A stretch of 64,000 nt of DNA from Flavobacteriaceae bacterium (GTDB taxonomy: Bacteria; Bacteroidota; Bacteroidia; Flavobacteriales; Flavobacteriaceae): positions 1 to 64,000 of the forward strand of contig JAQWGN010000010.1 in assembly GCA_029238215.1 (NCBI GenBank). The letters run 5' to 3'. Shown piece after piece: positions 45,061-53,839 of the stretch; position 1 is the first letter of the stretch; each line of letters begins with the position of its first letter. A program made the position numbers and the translations under genes. The notes beneath the pieces are model-generated. The model was not told where the DNA came from. It worked only from the letters and a program-made list of their open reading frames with translations, and did no database searches.

Positions 45061-45791
45061 ACAGAGATTCGAACGGATATACTTTTGGTTTTGCTGCTGC
45101 CATGGTTTTGGTAGTTGCTTCTGTATTGGCCTTTACGGCAAGCTCACTCAAAGACCTACAGGGGGAGAATGTACGTAAAGAAAAAATGCAAAATATTTTG
45201 TCTACCATCGGAATTGAAACTGATAGGGATGGTGCCGAGGTGTTGTTTAATCAATACATTACTGAACAATTGGCACTTAAGAATGACGGTTCAGTTGACG
45301 AACAGGTTAATGCATTTTCTGATGTTAAATTAGCCTTTGAACTTAAAAAAGAAGCGAGTCAACAACGTTTTCCACTTTATGTAGCGAATGTAGAGGCTGC
45401 CCAATATTATATTATTCCACTTCGTGGTTCTGGGCTTTGGGATGCTATTTGGGGTTATATTGCTCTTGATCAAGATAAAAACACAATCGTAGGTGCAGTG
45501 TTTGACCATAAAGGTGAAACAGCTGGTCTTGGCGCAGAAATTACTCAACAATGGTTTATGAACCGTTTTGTTGGAGAAAAAATATTTGACACTACTGGAG
45601 CATTGGTTGGTATTGCTGTTTCAAAAACAAACAACGATCCAAACGATATTGATAAAGACGACCATGAAGTTGATGCCATTTCGGGCGCAACGATTACTGG
45701 AGATGGTGTTTCTGCAATGATTGTAGAACGTTTGCAACACTATTTACCTTACCTAAAAGCCGAACCCGCAAAACTTGCGTACAACAACTAA
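45057..45791 (+). CDS. nqrC: Na+-translocating NADH:quinone reductase subunit C
   Basis: 244 residues: one N-terminal membrane helix (FGFAAAMVLVVASVLAFTA) and an extracytoplasmic FMN-binding domain. The flavinylation site is the standard DAISGATITGDGV, with FMN on Thr212. GSGLWDAIWGYIAL and HKGETAGLGAEI are typical. NqrC passes electrons from the 2Fe-2S region of the complex toward NqrB. Four-base overlap with nqrB and a 2-base gap to nqrD. Confidence 0.96.
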   Translation: MNRDSNGYTFGFAAAMVLVVASVLAFTASSLKDLQGENVRKEKMQNILSTIGIETDRDGAEVLFNQYITEQLALKNDGSVDEQVNAFSDVKLAFELKKEASQQRFPLYVANVEAAQYYIIPLRGSGLWDAIWGYIALDQDKNTIVGAVFDHKGETAGLGAEITQQWFMNRFVGEKIFDTTGALVGIAVSKTNNDPNDIDKDDHEVDAISGATITGDGVSAMIVERLQHYLPYLKAEPAKLAYNN

Positions 45792-45793
45792 TT

Positions 45794-46483
45794 ATGTCAC
45801 AACCAAAAGCAACAAAAAAACCTGCTATTTTCTTTGTAGCCAAAGAGCGCGAGCCGCTTTTTTCTAAAAAGAATAGAGGACTTCTTAAAGATCCTTTGGA
45901 CGACAACAACCCCATTACTGTTCAGGTATTAGGGATTTGTTCTGCACTTGCTATTACCGTTCAATTGAAACCTGCCGTAGTAATGACCCTTTCGGTTATC
46001 GCTGTAATGGCGGCGAGTAATGTCATTGTATCTCTTCTTAGAAATGCTATTCCTAACCGGATTCGAATTATTGTTCAATTGGTTGTAGTAGCTTCTATGG
46101 TTATTCTTGTAGATCAGGTTTTACGCGCTTACGCTTACGATGTTAGTAAGCAACTGTCAATCTTTATTGGGCTTATTATCACCAACTGTATTGTAATGGG
46201 CCGTTTGGAGGCTTTTGCCTTAGGGAATGGCGTGTGGAAATCATTTTTAGACGGAGTTGGTAATGCAGCCGGCTATGGCTTTATGCTTATTCTTGTTGCC
46301 TTTTTCCGTGAACTTTTGGGTTCTGGCAAACTCTATGGCTATCAAGTTATTCCAGATGCACTTTATGAAATGGGCTATGAAAACAACGGATTAATGCTGC
46401 TTTCACCAATGGCGCTTATTACTCTAGGACTTATTATATGGGTGCAGCGTGCACGTAATCGTAAACTCATTGAAAAAAATTAA
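45794..46483 (+). CDS. nqrD: Na+-translocating NADH:quinone reductase subunit D
   Basis: 229 residues with six membrane helices. The core starts at DNNPITVQVLGICSALAIT (Cys49) and has LIITNCIVMGRLEAFA (Cys132); these two Cys belong to the iron site shared with NqrE. The first ~35 residues (MSQPKATKKPAIFF and SKKNRGLLKDPL) extend the protein by roughly 20 residues relative to the ~210-residue Vibrio subunit. NqrD and NqrE are inverted relatives that form the centre of the membrane part. Confidence 0.95.
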   Translation: MSQPKATKKPAIFFVAKEREPLFSKKNRGLLKDPLDDNNPITVQVLGICSALAITVQLKPAVVMTLSVIAVMAASNVIVSLLRNAIPNRIRIIVQLVVVASMVILVDQVLRAYAYDVSKQLSIFIGLIITNCIVMGRLEAFALGNGVWKSFLDGVGNAAGYGFMLILVAFFRELLGSGKLYGYQVIPDALYEMGYENNGLMLLSPMALITLGLIIWVQRARNRKLIEKN

Positions 46484-46486
46484 ACC

Positions 46487-47101
46487 ATGGATTTCATTAA
46501 TCTTTTTGTAAAAAGTATTTTTATAGAGAACATGATCTTCGCCTATTTTTTGGGAATGTGTTCGTATTTGGCAGTTTCAAAAACCGTAAAAACAGCAGTA
46601 GGCTTAGGCTTTGCGGTTATTTTTGTATTGTCTATAACGGTTCCTATTAACTATTTGCTTGACAATTATTTGTTAAAACCAGGCGCTATGGCTTGGCTTG
46701 GCGCAGATTATGCAGAATTAGATCTAAGTTTTTTAAGTTTCATCATGTTCATTGCCGTTATTGCCTCTATGGTGCAACTAGTTGAAATGATTGTTGAAAA
46801 ATTTGCTCCAGCCCTATACGGTGCTTTAGGAATCTTTTTGCCACTTATAGCAGTAAACTGTGCCATTTTAGGTGGGTCACTTTTTATGCAACAAAAAAGC
46901 TTTGCTTCTATTGGAGAGTCTGCCGTTTACGGCTTTGGATCTGGTATTGGGTGGTTGTTGGCTATTTTAGCCATTGCAGCTATTCGTGAAAAAATAGCAT
47001 ATTCTAATATACCGGCACCGTTGCGTGGTCTGGGTATAACCTTTATTATAACCGGGCTTATGGCCATTGGATTTATGAGTTTTATGGGAATCAAATTATA
47101 A
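46487..47101 (+). CDS. nqrE: Na+-translocating NADH:quinone reductase subunit E
   Basis: 204 residues with six membrane helices. [15 protein letters not shown] (Cys25) and [16 protein letters not shown] (Cys125) carry the Cys pair of the NqrD/E iron centre; [19 protein letters not shown] and the C-terminal [19 protein letters not shown] are typical. Three bases separate it from nqrD and nine from nqrF. Confidence 0.96.
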   Translation: MDFINLFVKSIFIENMIFAYFLGMCSYLAVSKTVKTAVGLGFAVIFVLSITVPINYLLDNYLLKPGAMAWLGADYAELDLSFLSFIMFIAVIASMVQLVEMIVEKFAPALYGALGIFLPLIAVNCAILGGSLFMQQKSFASIGESAVYGFGSGIGWLLAILAIAAIREKIAYSNIPAPLRGLGITFIITGLMAIGFMSFMGIKL

Positions 47102-47110
47102 GTTAACCCT

Positions 47111-48406
47111 ATGGATATTACAGTAATTATTGCAAGTGTCGTTGTTTTCTTAACCATCACATTTTTATTGGTGGGAATGTTATTAGGTGTAAAAGCTCGC
47201 CTAATGCCATCTGGTCCTGTGAAACTATTTATTAATGGTGAAAAGGATGTTGAAGTATCGTCTGGGAGTACCTTACTTTCTACCCTTGGAGACAATAAAA
47301 TATTTTTACCATCTGCCTGTGGAGGTGGAGGAACTTGTATTCAGTGTAAATGTATTGTCAAAGAAGGCGGAGGAGAAATTCTCCCTACTGAAACACCACA
47401 CTTTTCACGAAAAGAAATTGCTGAAGGATGGCGTTTAGGATGTCAAGTTAAGGTTAAAGAGAATATGGTTATTGATGTTCCTGAAGAAGTCTTCGGAATT
47501 AAAAAATATGAAGCCAAAGTGGTTCGTAACTGGAATGTGGCTTCTTTTATTAAAGAGTTTGTTGTGCAAATTCCTGATGATATGCACTATGAAGCTGGTG
47601 GCTATATTCAAATTGAGATTCCGAAATGTGAGGTTGATTTTAAGGATGTTGACATTTCTGCGCACCCTGAAGAACATCCCGAAGACATCAATAAGTTTAA
47701 ATTAGAGTGGGATAAATTTAAACTCTGGGACTTGAAAATGAAGAATCCTGAGTTGGTTGAACGTGCATATTCTATGGCTTCTTACCCTGCAGAAGGGAAG
47801 GAAATTATGCTAAATGTGCGTATAGCAACTCCACCTTTTGATCGTGTAAAAGGAGGTTGGGCAGATGTTAACCCGGGTGTTGCGTCGTCTTATATTTTCT
47901 CAAAAAAACCTGGAGATGCCGTTACTATTTCTGGTCCTTATGGGGAGTTCTTTATCAACCACTCTGAAGAAGAAATGTTATATGTTGGTGGAGGAGCTGG
48001 TATGGCACCTATGCGTTCGCATTTATATCATCTGTTTCGTACCCTTAAAACAGGGCGTAAAGTTACTTTTTGGTATGGGGGTCGTTCTAAACGTGAGTTG
48101 TTTTACACCGAACATTTCCGAGCACTTGAACGTGATTTTCCAAACTTTAAATTTTACATCGCATTATCTGAACCCTCAGAAGAAGATAACTGGAGTGTAA
48201 AAGATGGTTTAGATGGCGAAGGAGATGGCTTTATAGGTTTTGTACACCAAGTAGTTATCGATAATTACCTTAACGATCACGAGGCTCCTGAAGATATTGA
48301 GGTGTATTTCTGTGGACCTCCACTTATGAATCAAGCTGTTGAAAAAATGGCAGAGGACTTTGGTGTTCCACCCGAAAATGTTCGTTTCGACGACTTTGGA
48401 GGATAA
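47111..48406 (+). CDS. nqrF: Na+-translocating NADH:quinone reductase subunit F (NADH-binding)
   Basis: 431 residues. One N-terminal helix, then a 2Fe-2S ferredoxin domain with Cys70, Cys76, Cys79 and Cys111, then the FAD domain ([10 protein letters not shown]) and the NADH domain ([35 protein letters not shown]). The C-terminus VRFDDFGG is as in other NqrF proteins. It takes hydride from NADH and feeds electrons into the pump. A terminator follows directly, which ends the operon. Confidence 0.97.
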   Translation: MDITVIIASVVVFLTITFLLVGMLLGVKARLMPSGPVKLFINGEKDVEVSSGSTLLSTLGDNKIFLPSACGGGGTCIQCKCIVKEGGGEILPTETPHFSRKEIAEGWRLGCQVKVKENMVIDVPEEVFGIKKYEAKVVRNWNVASFIKEFVVQIPDDMHYEAGGYIQIEIPKCEVDFKDVDISAHPEEHPEDINKFKLEWDKFKLWDLKMKNPELVERAYSMASYPAEGKEIMLNVRIATPPFDRVKGGWADVNPGVASSYIFSKKPGDAVTISGPYGEFFINHSEEEMLYVGGGAGMAPMRSHLYHLFRTLKTGRKVTFWYGGRSKRELFYTEHFRALERDFPNFKFYIALSEPSEEDNWSVKDGLDGEGDGFIGFVHQVVIDNYLNDHEAPEDIEVYFCGPPLMNQAVEKMAEDFGVPPENVRFDDFGG

Positions 48407-48411
48407 TATTT

Positions 48412-48437
48412 AAAAGAGGCTTAGGCCTCTTTTTTTG
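48412..48437 (+). terminator. Rho-independent terminator of the nqr operon
   Basis: A 9-bp perfect stem (48412-48420 with 48425-48433) around a 4-base loop; the right arm runs into a T-tract. The promoter box of the next gene begins right behind it. Confidence 0.88.
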
Positions 48438-48445
48438 TAAATTTG
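48438..48445 (+). promoter_or_regulatory. -7 promoter box of the small gene before apbE
   Basis: Reads TAAATTTG, matching TAnnTTTG, just 4 bases before the ATG at 48450, so the mRNA would have almost no leader. Confidence 0.6.
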
Positions 48446-48449
48446 CAAC

Positions 48450-48806
48450 ATGGACCAGCTATCTGAAAACGAACTTCATCAACTTGCTATGAATACCGTT
48501 GGCGCTTCTTTAGAGGAACAGGGGTTTGAGTTTTTGGCTGTGAATAGCACGCCTAAAAAAGATCCACAATTTGTGTGTACTAAGGATAAAATCTTGCGCT
48601 TTGTTATTGTACGGCATGTGCGTTATCCCAATAACCCTAAAGACTTCGACAAAGCCTTGATGGATCAAGTTAAGGAGCATGCTAAAAAATTTAAAGCAAA
48701 AGCCTATTTTGCAGGGGTTGGTTTTGCTCATGCTGAAGATTATTCCAAGTCACTTTCCAAAAACGAACCTTATGCGACAAACTTTACAGGTCTTCAAGAA
48801 GTGTAG
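48450..48806 (+). CDS. Small conserved-looking protein between nqrF and apbE, function unknown
   Basis: A 118-residue soluble protein without signal peptide or membrane helix. It has ASLEEQGFEFLAVNSTPKKDP, a strand-rich middle (QFVCTKDKILRFVIVRHVRYP) and KFKAKAYFAGVGFAHAEDY. It has no ferredoxin or flavin motif, so it is not a second NqrF even though homologues can carry such names. It has its own promoter box and overlaps the start of apbE by 35 bases, so the two are made together. A link to maturation of the Nqr complex is possible from context only. Confidence 0.8.
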   Translation: MDQLSENELHQLAMNTVGASLEEQGFEFLAVNSTPKKDPQFVCTKDKILRFVIVRHVRYPNNPKDFDKALMDQVKEHAKKFKAKAYFAGVGFAHAEDYSKSLSKNEPYATNFTGLQEV

Positions 48807-49785
48807 TGTACTACTGTTATGTTTTACGCTAATAGCTTGCGCTAATACGTCTAAGCTTCAACGTGCAAAGGGAGATGCTTTAGGCACAAGCTATTCAATT
48901 TTATATCCAGATACTGCTCCCAATACAGTGCTGTTAGACTCTATTGATGCCGTATTTTTACGAATCAACCAATCCATGTCTACCTATTGGCCCAATTCGA
49001 TTATTTCTAAGATTAACCGAGGAGAACCTGCTCAAGTTGATACTGACTTTAAACGAGTTTATCACACGGCAAAACTTGTATGGAATCAAACCGATGGTTA
49101 TTTCGATCCCACAGTTGGCGCTTTGGTTAATGCCTATGGATTTGGGCCTACAAAACCTTTGAAGCAAATCAGTGAAAAGTCAATCGATAGTCTGATGATG
49201 CTTACGGGTTTTTCAAAAGTATTCCTTACTGAAGAAGGGTTTATGGAAAAGCAATACTCTAATATATTTATCGATTATAATGCTATTGCTAAAGGATACG
49301 CTGTAGATATGCTTGCCCAGGCATTATCCTCTTTAAACTACACGGATTTTTTGGTAGAAGTTGGGGGTGAGTTATACGCAAAGGGAATCCATCCCTATAA
49401 AAAACTCCCTTGGCGGGTGGCTATCGATCATCCAAAACAGGACAGATCTCGCCAGTTTATTGCAAGCTTACCACTAGAAAATCAAGGCTTAGCGTCTTCG
49501 GGTAATTACCGCAAATTTCGCATTGACGCATCAGGTAATCGTTATGTGCATACCATTAATCCGAAAACAGGAGATCCAGTAAAAAGCGATGTGCTTAGCA
49601 CTTCTGTAAGAGCAGCCTCAACAATGCTTGCTGATGCGTATGCTACGGCACTTATGACCATGCCCTACTCTAAGGGAGAACTGCTAATAAATAAGCTTGA
49701 GGGGGTAGAGGCTTTATGGGTTCTTGCTGTGAATGATACCGTTCGTGTTACTGCAACTTCTGGTTTTGAATTTACTCTTGAATAG
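48772..49785 (+). CDS. apbE: FAD:protein FMN transferase, lipoprotein
   Basis: 337 residues from the ATG at 48772, which gives a lipobox (CFTLIAC); the frame is open a further 31 codons inside the upstream gene, which is rejected. GTSYSILYP, INQSMSTYWPNSIISKIN, FIDYNAIAKGYAVDMLAQAL, LVEVGGELYAKG and ADAYATALM are ApbE motifs for FAD and Mg2+ binding. ApbE moves FMN from FAD to a Thr of its targets; NqrB (Thr211) and NqrC (Thr212), encoded just upstream, are the expected ones. Its end overlaps the facing methyltransferase gene by 14 bases. Confidence 0.95.
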   Translation: MRQTLQVFKKCSVLLLCFTLIACANTSKLQRAKGDALGTSYSILYPDTAPNTVLLDSIDAVFLRINQSMSTYWPNSIISKINRGEPAQVDTDFKRVYHTAKLVWNQTDGYFDPTVGALVNAYGFGPTKPLKQISEKSIDSLMMLTGFSKVFLTEEGFMEKQYSNIFIDYNAIAKGYAVDMLAQALSSLNYTDFLVEVGGELYAKGIHPYKKLPWRVAIDHPKQDRSRQFIASLPLENQGLASSGNYRKFRIDASGNRYVHTINPKTGDPVKSDVLSTSVRAASTMLADAYATALMTMPYSKGELLINKLEGVEALWVLAVNDTVRVTATSGFEFTLE

Positions 49786-50548
49786 GGCGCGTACACACTG
49801 GGATGTATTCGTTGGCAACAACACCATAGCGCTTTTGTTCCTCATCCAAAAGGTTTTTTGCGTATTGCAATTCCTCAACTTCAAAGCCTACCGCGCGAAG
49901 TTTATCGAAGTAATCCGATCCATAAATTCGTACATGATCGTATTGTCCAAATACCCGAGTACGTTCGGCCTTATTTGTAATACTATCATCTTCAAAAGTT
50001 ATTTTTCGTTTTGGGTCCAAAGGCACTTGAAGCAATGCTTTTCCTCCAGGTTTTAATACCCGAAAAAGTTCTTGCATGGCCGTCTTATCGTCTGGAATAT
50101 GTTCTAAAACGTGATTGCATAACACCCAATCAAACACCTCATCTTTGAATGGAAGCGCACAAATATCAGCTTTAATATCGGCTAGGGGAGAAGATATGTC
50201 ACAGGTGGTGTAGTCTAATGTTTTACTCTTTTTTAAGCGTGATAAGAAAGCTTTTTCTGGTGCCATGTGTAAAACTTTAAATGGCCTGTCAAAGAAGTTT
50301 GTTTCTCGCTCTAAGTAAAGCCAAATTAGTCGATGGCGCTCTAAAGAAAGTGTCCCTGGACTTAATACATTTGGCCGCACCTTGACATAGCCATAAGGTA
50401 AAAATTTACGATACGATTTTCCGTTTATCGGATCGGTATATCGATTTCCACGAAACCAGAGGTCTAAAATGGGTAAAAGTATATTGGCCAAACGCTGTAA
50501 GGCAGCTCTAGGGAATAATCCAAGTAGCCATTGCGCTAGCTTTTTCAT
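49772..50548 (-). CDS. Class I SAM-dependent methyltransferase
   Basis: 258 residues. The SAM-binding core is of the methyltransferase-11 type: FKVLHMAPEKAFLSRL (motif I), TTCDISSPLADIKADICALPF, VLCNHVLEHIPDDKTAMQEL and VLKPGGKALLQVPL. The N-terminal ~80 residues, with RFLPYGYVKVRP-like basic and aromatic residues (SYRKFLPYGYVKVRPNVLSP), look like a substrate-binding extension. Targets of such proteins include small metabolites and cell-surface sugars; nothing here decides. Its ATG overlaps the stop of map by 4 bases, so it is coupled to map. Confidence 0.85.
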   Translation of the reverse strand: MKKLAQWLLGLFPRAALQRLANILLPILDLWFRGNRYTDPINGKSYRKFLPYGYVKVRPNVLSPGTLSLERHRLIWLYLERETNFFDRPFKVLHMAPEKAFLSRLKKSKTLDYTTCDISSPLADIKADICALPFKDEVFDWVLCNHVLEHIPDDKTAMQELFRVLKPGGKALLQVPLDPKRKITFEDDSITNKAERTRVFGQYDHVRIYGSDYFDKLRAVGFEVEELQYAKNLLDEEQKRYGVVANEYIPVCTRPIQE

Positions 50549-51363
50549 AGTGAGATAGGCGCTGTTCTAAAAGGAATTTCCTCATCGGAACTAATTCCCA
50601 ATGCTTCGTAGATGTATTGGAACGTTGACAGCAATTCAGGCTTGCCATTTACCAGTGCTACGTTGTGTTCAAAATGCGCACTAGGTGCACCATCTGCGGT
50701 AAGGATTGTCCAGCCGTCTTTAAGTTGTTTGATGCGGTGTGTCCCTCGATTGATCATGGGTTCAATAGCAACGACCATTCCTTCTAAAAAGACTTTGCCT
50801 TTTCCGCGTTTCCCATAATTCGGCATTTCAGGCTTTTCGTGCATCGTTTTTCCTAAACCATGTCCCACCAGTTCGCGCACTACACCATAGCCAAATTGCT
50901 CCACGTGATGTTGTATGGCATAGCCTACATCTCCCACACGGTTGCCGCTGCGAAATGCTTCAATTCCGATGTATAACGATTCTTTAGTCCTGTCGAGTAA
51001 CTTTGTCGTTTCGAGATCAATTTCTCCAACGGGGAAGGTGTAGGCATGATCGCCGTAATAACCGTTTTTGAGTACGCCGCAATCAATAGAAATTATCTCA
51101 CCATTTTCCAAGGGAGTGTCATTGGGGATGCCATGAACTACTTGTTCGTTTGGACTCATACACAAGGTATTTGGAAAGCCATACAACCCTAAAAACCCTG
51201 GAATCGCATCGTGGTCACGGATAAACGCCTCTGCTTTTTTGTCGAGTTCTAGGGTGCTAACACCCGGCTTAATCTCTGCTGCTAACATCCCTAAGGTTTT
51301 GGAAACCAATAGGGCGCTAGTGCGGATAAGCTCAATTTCTTCTGTTGTTTTTTGTAAGGACAT
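50545..51363 (-). CDS. map: Type I methionine aminopeptidase
   Basis: 272 residues. The five metal ligands are in SIDCGVLKNGYYGDHAYTF (two Asp), GHGLGKTMHEKP (His), AIEPMINRG (Glu) and the Glu in FEHNVAL, and the substrate His is also present. It removes the first Met from new proteins. The C-terminal ~25 residues extend beyond the usual type I end. Its start codon shares a base with the stop of the thioredoxin-like gene (TAATG), so they form an operon with the downstream methyltransferase. Confidence 0.95.
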   Translation of the reverse strand: MSLQKTTEEIELIRTSALLVSKTLGMLAAEIKPGVSTLELDKKAEAFIRDHDAIPGFLGLYGFPNTLCMSPNEQVVHGIPNDTPLENGEIISIDCGVLKNGYYGDHAYTFPVGEIDLETTKLLDRTKESLYIGIEAFRSGNRVGDVGYAIQHHVEQFGYGVVRELVGHGLGKTMHEKPEMPNYGKRGKGKVFLEGMVVAIEPMINRGTHRIKQLKDGWTILTADGAPSAHFEHNVALVNGKPELLSTFQYIYEALGISSDEEIPFRTAPISL

Positions 51364-51854
51364 TAATCTTCGTACGTGTGTTTGTAATCCAAGCCGCTTA
51401 ATAGTTGCAGCATATCATCTTCAAGAAATTCAATAGGAGACTCAACAATTCGATTAATTTCTACGCCTTCGGCATTGTAGAAAATAAAGGTAGGCACATG
51501 GGTGATGCCGTGTTTTTTTGCACTACCAGAGGGAGTTTTTTTGTCGGTATCAACCGCAATAAGCGTTGTTTTTTTAGTGTACCCTGCGGCATCCAATATG
51601 TTATAAAACGCAGGCACTTGAAGTTGGCTGTCCGAGCACCAAGTTCCCATAAATACCACAATAGCTACATCCTTTAAAAGCGGGGCTAATTGCGTGGTGG
51701 TTTTACTATATGGCTGATAGGCGTCATACTCCGCTACGAACCATTCACTATGGGGTTTTTCTTGTAAAGCTTCAATTTCAATGGGGCCCAATAAATCTTG
51801 GCCATAAAACACAGCGCAAAGGACAAAGCAACAGCATGAGAGTATGAACTTCAT
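51363..51854 (-). CDS. Secreted thioredoxin-fold protein with a single active-site Cys
   Basis: 163 residues with an N-terminal signal peptide rich in Cys (FILSCCCFVLCAVFYGQ). The thioredoxin fold is marked by VVFMGTWCSDSQLQVPAF and the cis-Pro loop THVPTFIFY. The redox pair CxxC is reduced to WCSDS (Cys73 only), so the second Cys is missing. Such proteins could work as thiol isomerase-like or monothiol proteins in the periplasm; the target is unknown. It lies between gpmI and map, both in the same direction. Confidence 0.8.
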   Translation of the reverse strand: MKFILSCCCFVLCAVFYGQDLLGPIEIEALQEKPHSEWFVAEYDAYQPYSKTTTQLAPLLKDVAIVVFMGTWCSDSQLQVPAFYNILDAAGYTKKTTLIAVDTDKKTPSGSAKKHGITHVPTFIFYNAEGVEINRIVESPIEFLEDDMLQLLSGLDYKHTYED

Positions 51855-51858
51855 AGTA

Positions 51859-53376
51859 CTAAAGTAGTGATTTGGCTGTCATTGCTACAGGCTGTTCTAC
51901 GCCCATAAGTTCCAATACAGTAGGAGCAATGTCACATAGCGCACCTTCGCTTACCGAATCAATGTCTTTATCGACCAAATAGACAGGCACCAAATTGGTG
52001 GTATGGGCGGTGTTTGGACTTCCATCTGGATTAATCATTGTATCACAATTTCCATGGTCAGCAATAACAATCACCGTATAATCATTTTCCTGTGCAGCGG
52101 AAACTACATCCTTAGCACAACCATCCACGACTTCACAAGCCTTTATGGCAGCAGCCATATCGCCAGTATGTCCAACCATATCGGGATTTGCGAAGTTTAA
52201 GCAAACAAAATCAGCGGCTTTTTGTTGTAGCTTGGGAACAATAGCATCACGAATATCATAGGCGCTCATTTCGGGTTGCAAGTCGTATGTCGCTACTTTT
52301 GGTGAAGGACACAAAAGGCGTTCTTCGCCCTCAAATGGAGCTTCCCGTCCGCCATTAAAGAAAAAGGTAACGTGTGGGTATTTTTCGGTTTCCGCAATAC
52401 GGATTTGTTTTTTCCCTGCTTTAGAAATCACCTCACCAAGAGTTTCTGAAATATTTTCTTTGTCATAAACCACTTTAACGCCTTTAAAAGATTCGTCGTA
52501 GTTGGTTAGTGTTACATAATACAAAGGAAGTGGCTCCATGTCTTGTTCTGGAAAGGCAACTTGATTTAATGCTTGGGTAAGCTCACGTCCACGGTCGGTA
52601 CGGAAATTAAAAAATATGACTACATCATTAGCCTTAATACGCCCACTTTTTAAATCTCCATTTTCGGGAAGTGCAAGCGGTTCAATGAATTCATCAGTAG
52701 TGCCTGCAGCGTAGTTGGCTTGCATGGCTTCGGTAAGGTTTTCTGTTTTTGTGCCTGTACCGTGAATGAGTAGGTCATAGGCTTTTTTAACACGCTCCCA
52801 GCGTTGATCTCTGTCCATGGCAAAGTAACGCCCAATGACACTAGCAAGATGTGCGTTGTGGCTAGAGCAGATGTCTTGTACTTTGGTTAGAAAACCAAGT
52901 CCGGATTTTGGATCTACATCACGGCCATCCGAAAAAGCATGTACGTAGCTTTTGGGTACCTTGGCCTCATGTGCAGCTTTTAGTAAGCCTTCCACATGGT
53001 TGATGTGCGCATGCACCCCACCGTCTGAAACAAGCCCCACAAAGTGTACGCTTTTGTTTTGTTTGATGGCATATTCAAAAGCTTCTTTTAAAACAGGCTC
53101 GTCTTTGAGTGTGTTTTCTTTTACTGCCAGATTGATTTTCGCCAAATCTTGATACACTACACGCCCAGCACCTAGGTTTACATGACCTACTTCGCTATTT
53201 CCCATTTGACCTTCTGGAAGACCAACATGCATGCCGTCGGTATGCAAGACATTATTGGCAGCTGTTTGAGAAAGGCTGTCGATAAAAGGGGTATTGGCTT
53301 GGACTACTGCCGAAACCTTAGGATCGGGTGAGATACCCCAACCGTCTAAAATCATTAAAAGTACGCGTTTGTTCAT
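51859..53376 (-). CDS. gpmI: 2,3-bisphosphoglycerate-independent phosphoglycerate mutase
   Basis: 505 residues from the ATG at 53376 (MNKRVLLMILDGWG); a 12-codon upstream extension is rejected because it covers the promoter box. The catalytic Ser is in QMGNSEVGHVNLGAG; metal-binding motifs are ILDGWG, FSDGRDVDPKSG, VIADHGNCD and NTAHTTN. It is a two-manganese enzyme of the alkaline phosphatase superfamily that interconverts 3- and 2-phosphoglycerate in glycolysis. Confidence 0.97.
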   Translation of the reverse strand: MNKRVLLMILDGWGISPDPKVSAVVQANTPFIDSLSQTAANNVLHTDGMHVGLPEGQMGNSEVGHVNLGAGRVVYQDLAKINLAVKENTLKDEPVLKEAFEYAIKQNKSVHFVGLVSDGGVHAHINHVEGLLKAAHEAKVPKSYVHAFSDGRDVDPKSGLGFLTKVQDICSSHNAHLASVIGRYFAMDRDQRWERVKKAYDLLIHGTGTKTENLTEAMQANYAAGTTDEFIEPLALPENGDLKSGRIKANDVVIFFNFRTDRGRELTQALNQVAFPEQDMEPLPLYYVTLTNYDESFKGVKVVYDKENISETLGEVISKAGKKQIRIAETEKYPHVTFFFNGGREAPFEGEERLLCPSPKVATYDLQPEMSAYDIRDAIVPKLQQKAADFVCLNFANPDMVGHTGDMAAAIKACEVVDGCAKDVVSAAQENDYTVIVIADHGNCDTMINPDGSPNTAHTTNLVPVYLVDKDIDSVSEGALCDIAPTVLELMGVEQPVAMTAKSLL

Positions 53377-53393
53377 GTGGTTGTATTGTGTTG

Positions 53394-53401
53394 CAAAGAT
53401 A
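53394..53401 (-). promoter_or_regulatory. -7 promoter box upstream of gpmI
   Basis: The minus strand reads TATCTTTG, matching TAnnTTTG, 17 bases upstream of the gpmI start. Confidence 0.6.
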
Positions 53402-53839
53402 AACAAACCCAACTGCCATCACAATGCTGTGCTGTATTGATTTTTTGTTAATTTAGCGTAAAACAAACACCCAAAATTGTTTAAACTAAACGAACCTACG
53501 CCTTTCATTTTTTTACTTTTTTGGAGTTAGGACGATACATGCGCTTGCACATGTATTTTATGCTTAGGACGCGTTTTAGTAGGTATAAAGTATTGAAAAC
53601 AAGCATATCACAGGTGTGCTAATCGTAAAATATATAATGGAGATAAACGCAATATGCGGATATAAACAAGTTGTGGGCAATGCCACCAAAACAATGACTA
53701 TTGATAAATTATTAGCTGAGTTTTATAAAGAAAATGGAACCCGCTGCGACGCGTACCTATTTAAAATAAGGTTTGTAAGGCGTGTCTATTTTAGCCTCTC
53801 TGAATAAAATGCCAATTAGGTATTAAAGACAGCATCCGA
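53402..53839 (+). other. 438-base region without a recognised gene; direct repeat and palindrome, short ORF
   Basis: Between gpmI and the VanY gene no gene is recognised. An 8-base direct repeat TTAGGACG occurs at 53527-53534 and 53564-53571; between the copies lies an inverted repeat ATACATG (53535-53541) / CATGTAT (53550-53556). Downstream, an ATG at 53637 opens a 56-codon frame (start MEINAICGYKQVVGNATKTM) ending at 53807; a GTG at 53616 is in the same frame. The short frame resembles no family I know and could be chance. The setting suits an eroded or non-autonomous repeat element, but only genome-wide comparison would show this. Confidence 0.35.

Noticed and set aside
48450-48806. Second NqrF subunit
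   Set aside because: No ferredoxin Cys, FAD or NADH motifs; only the location links it to Nqr.
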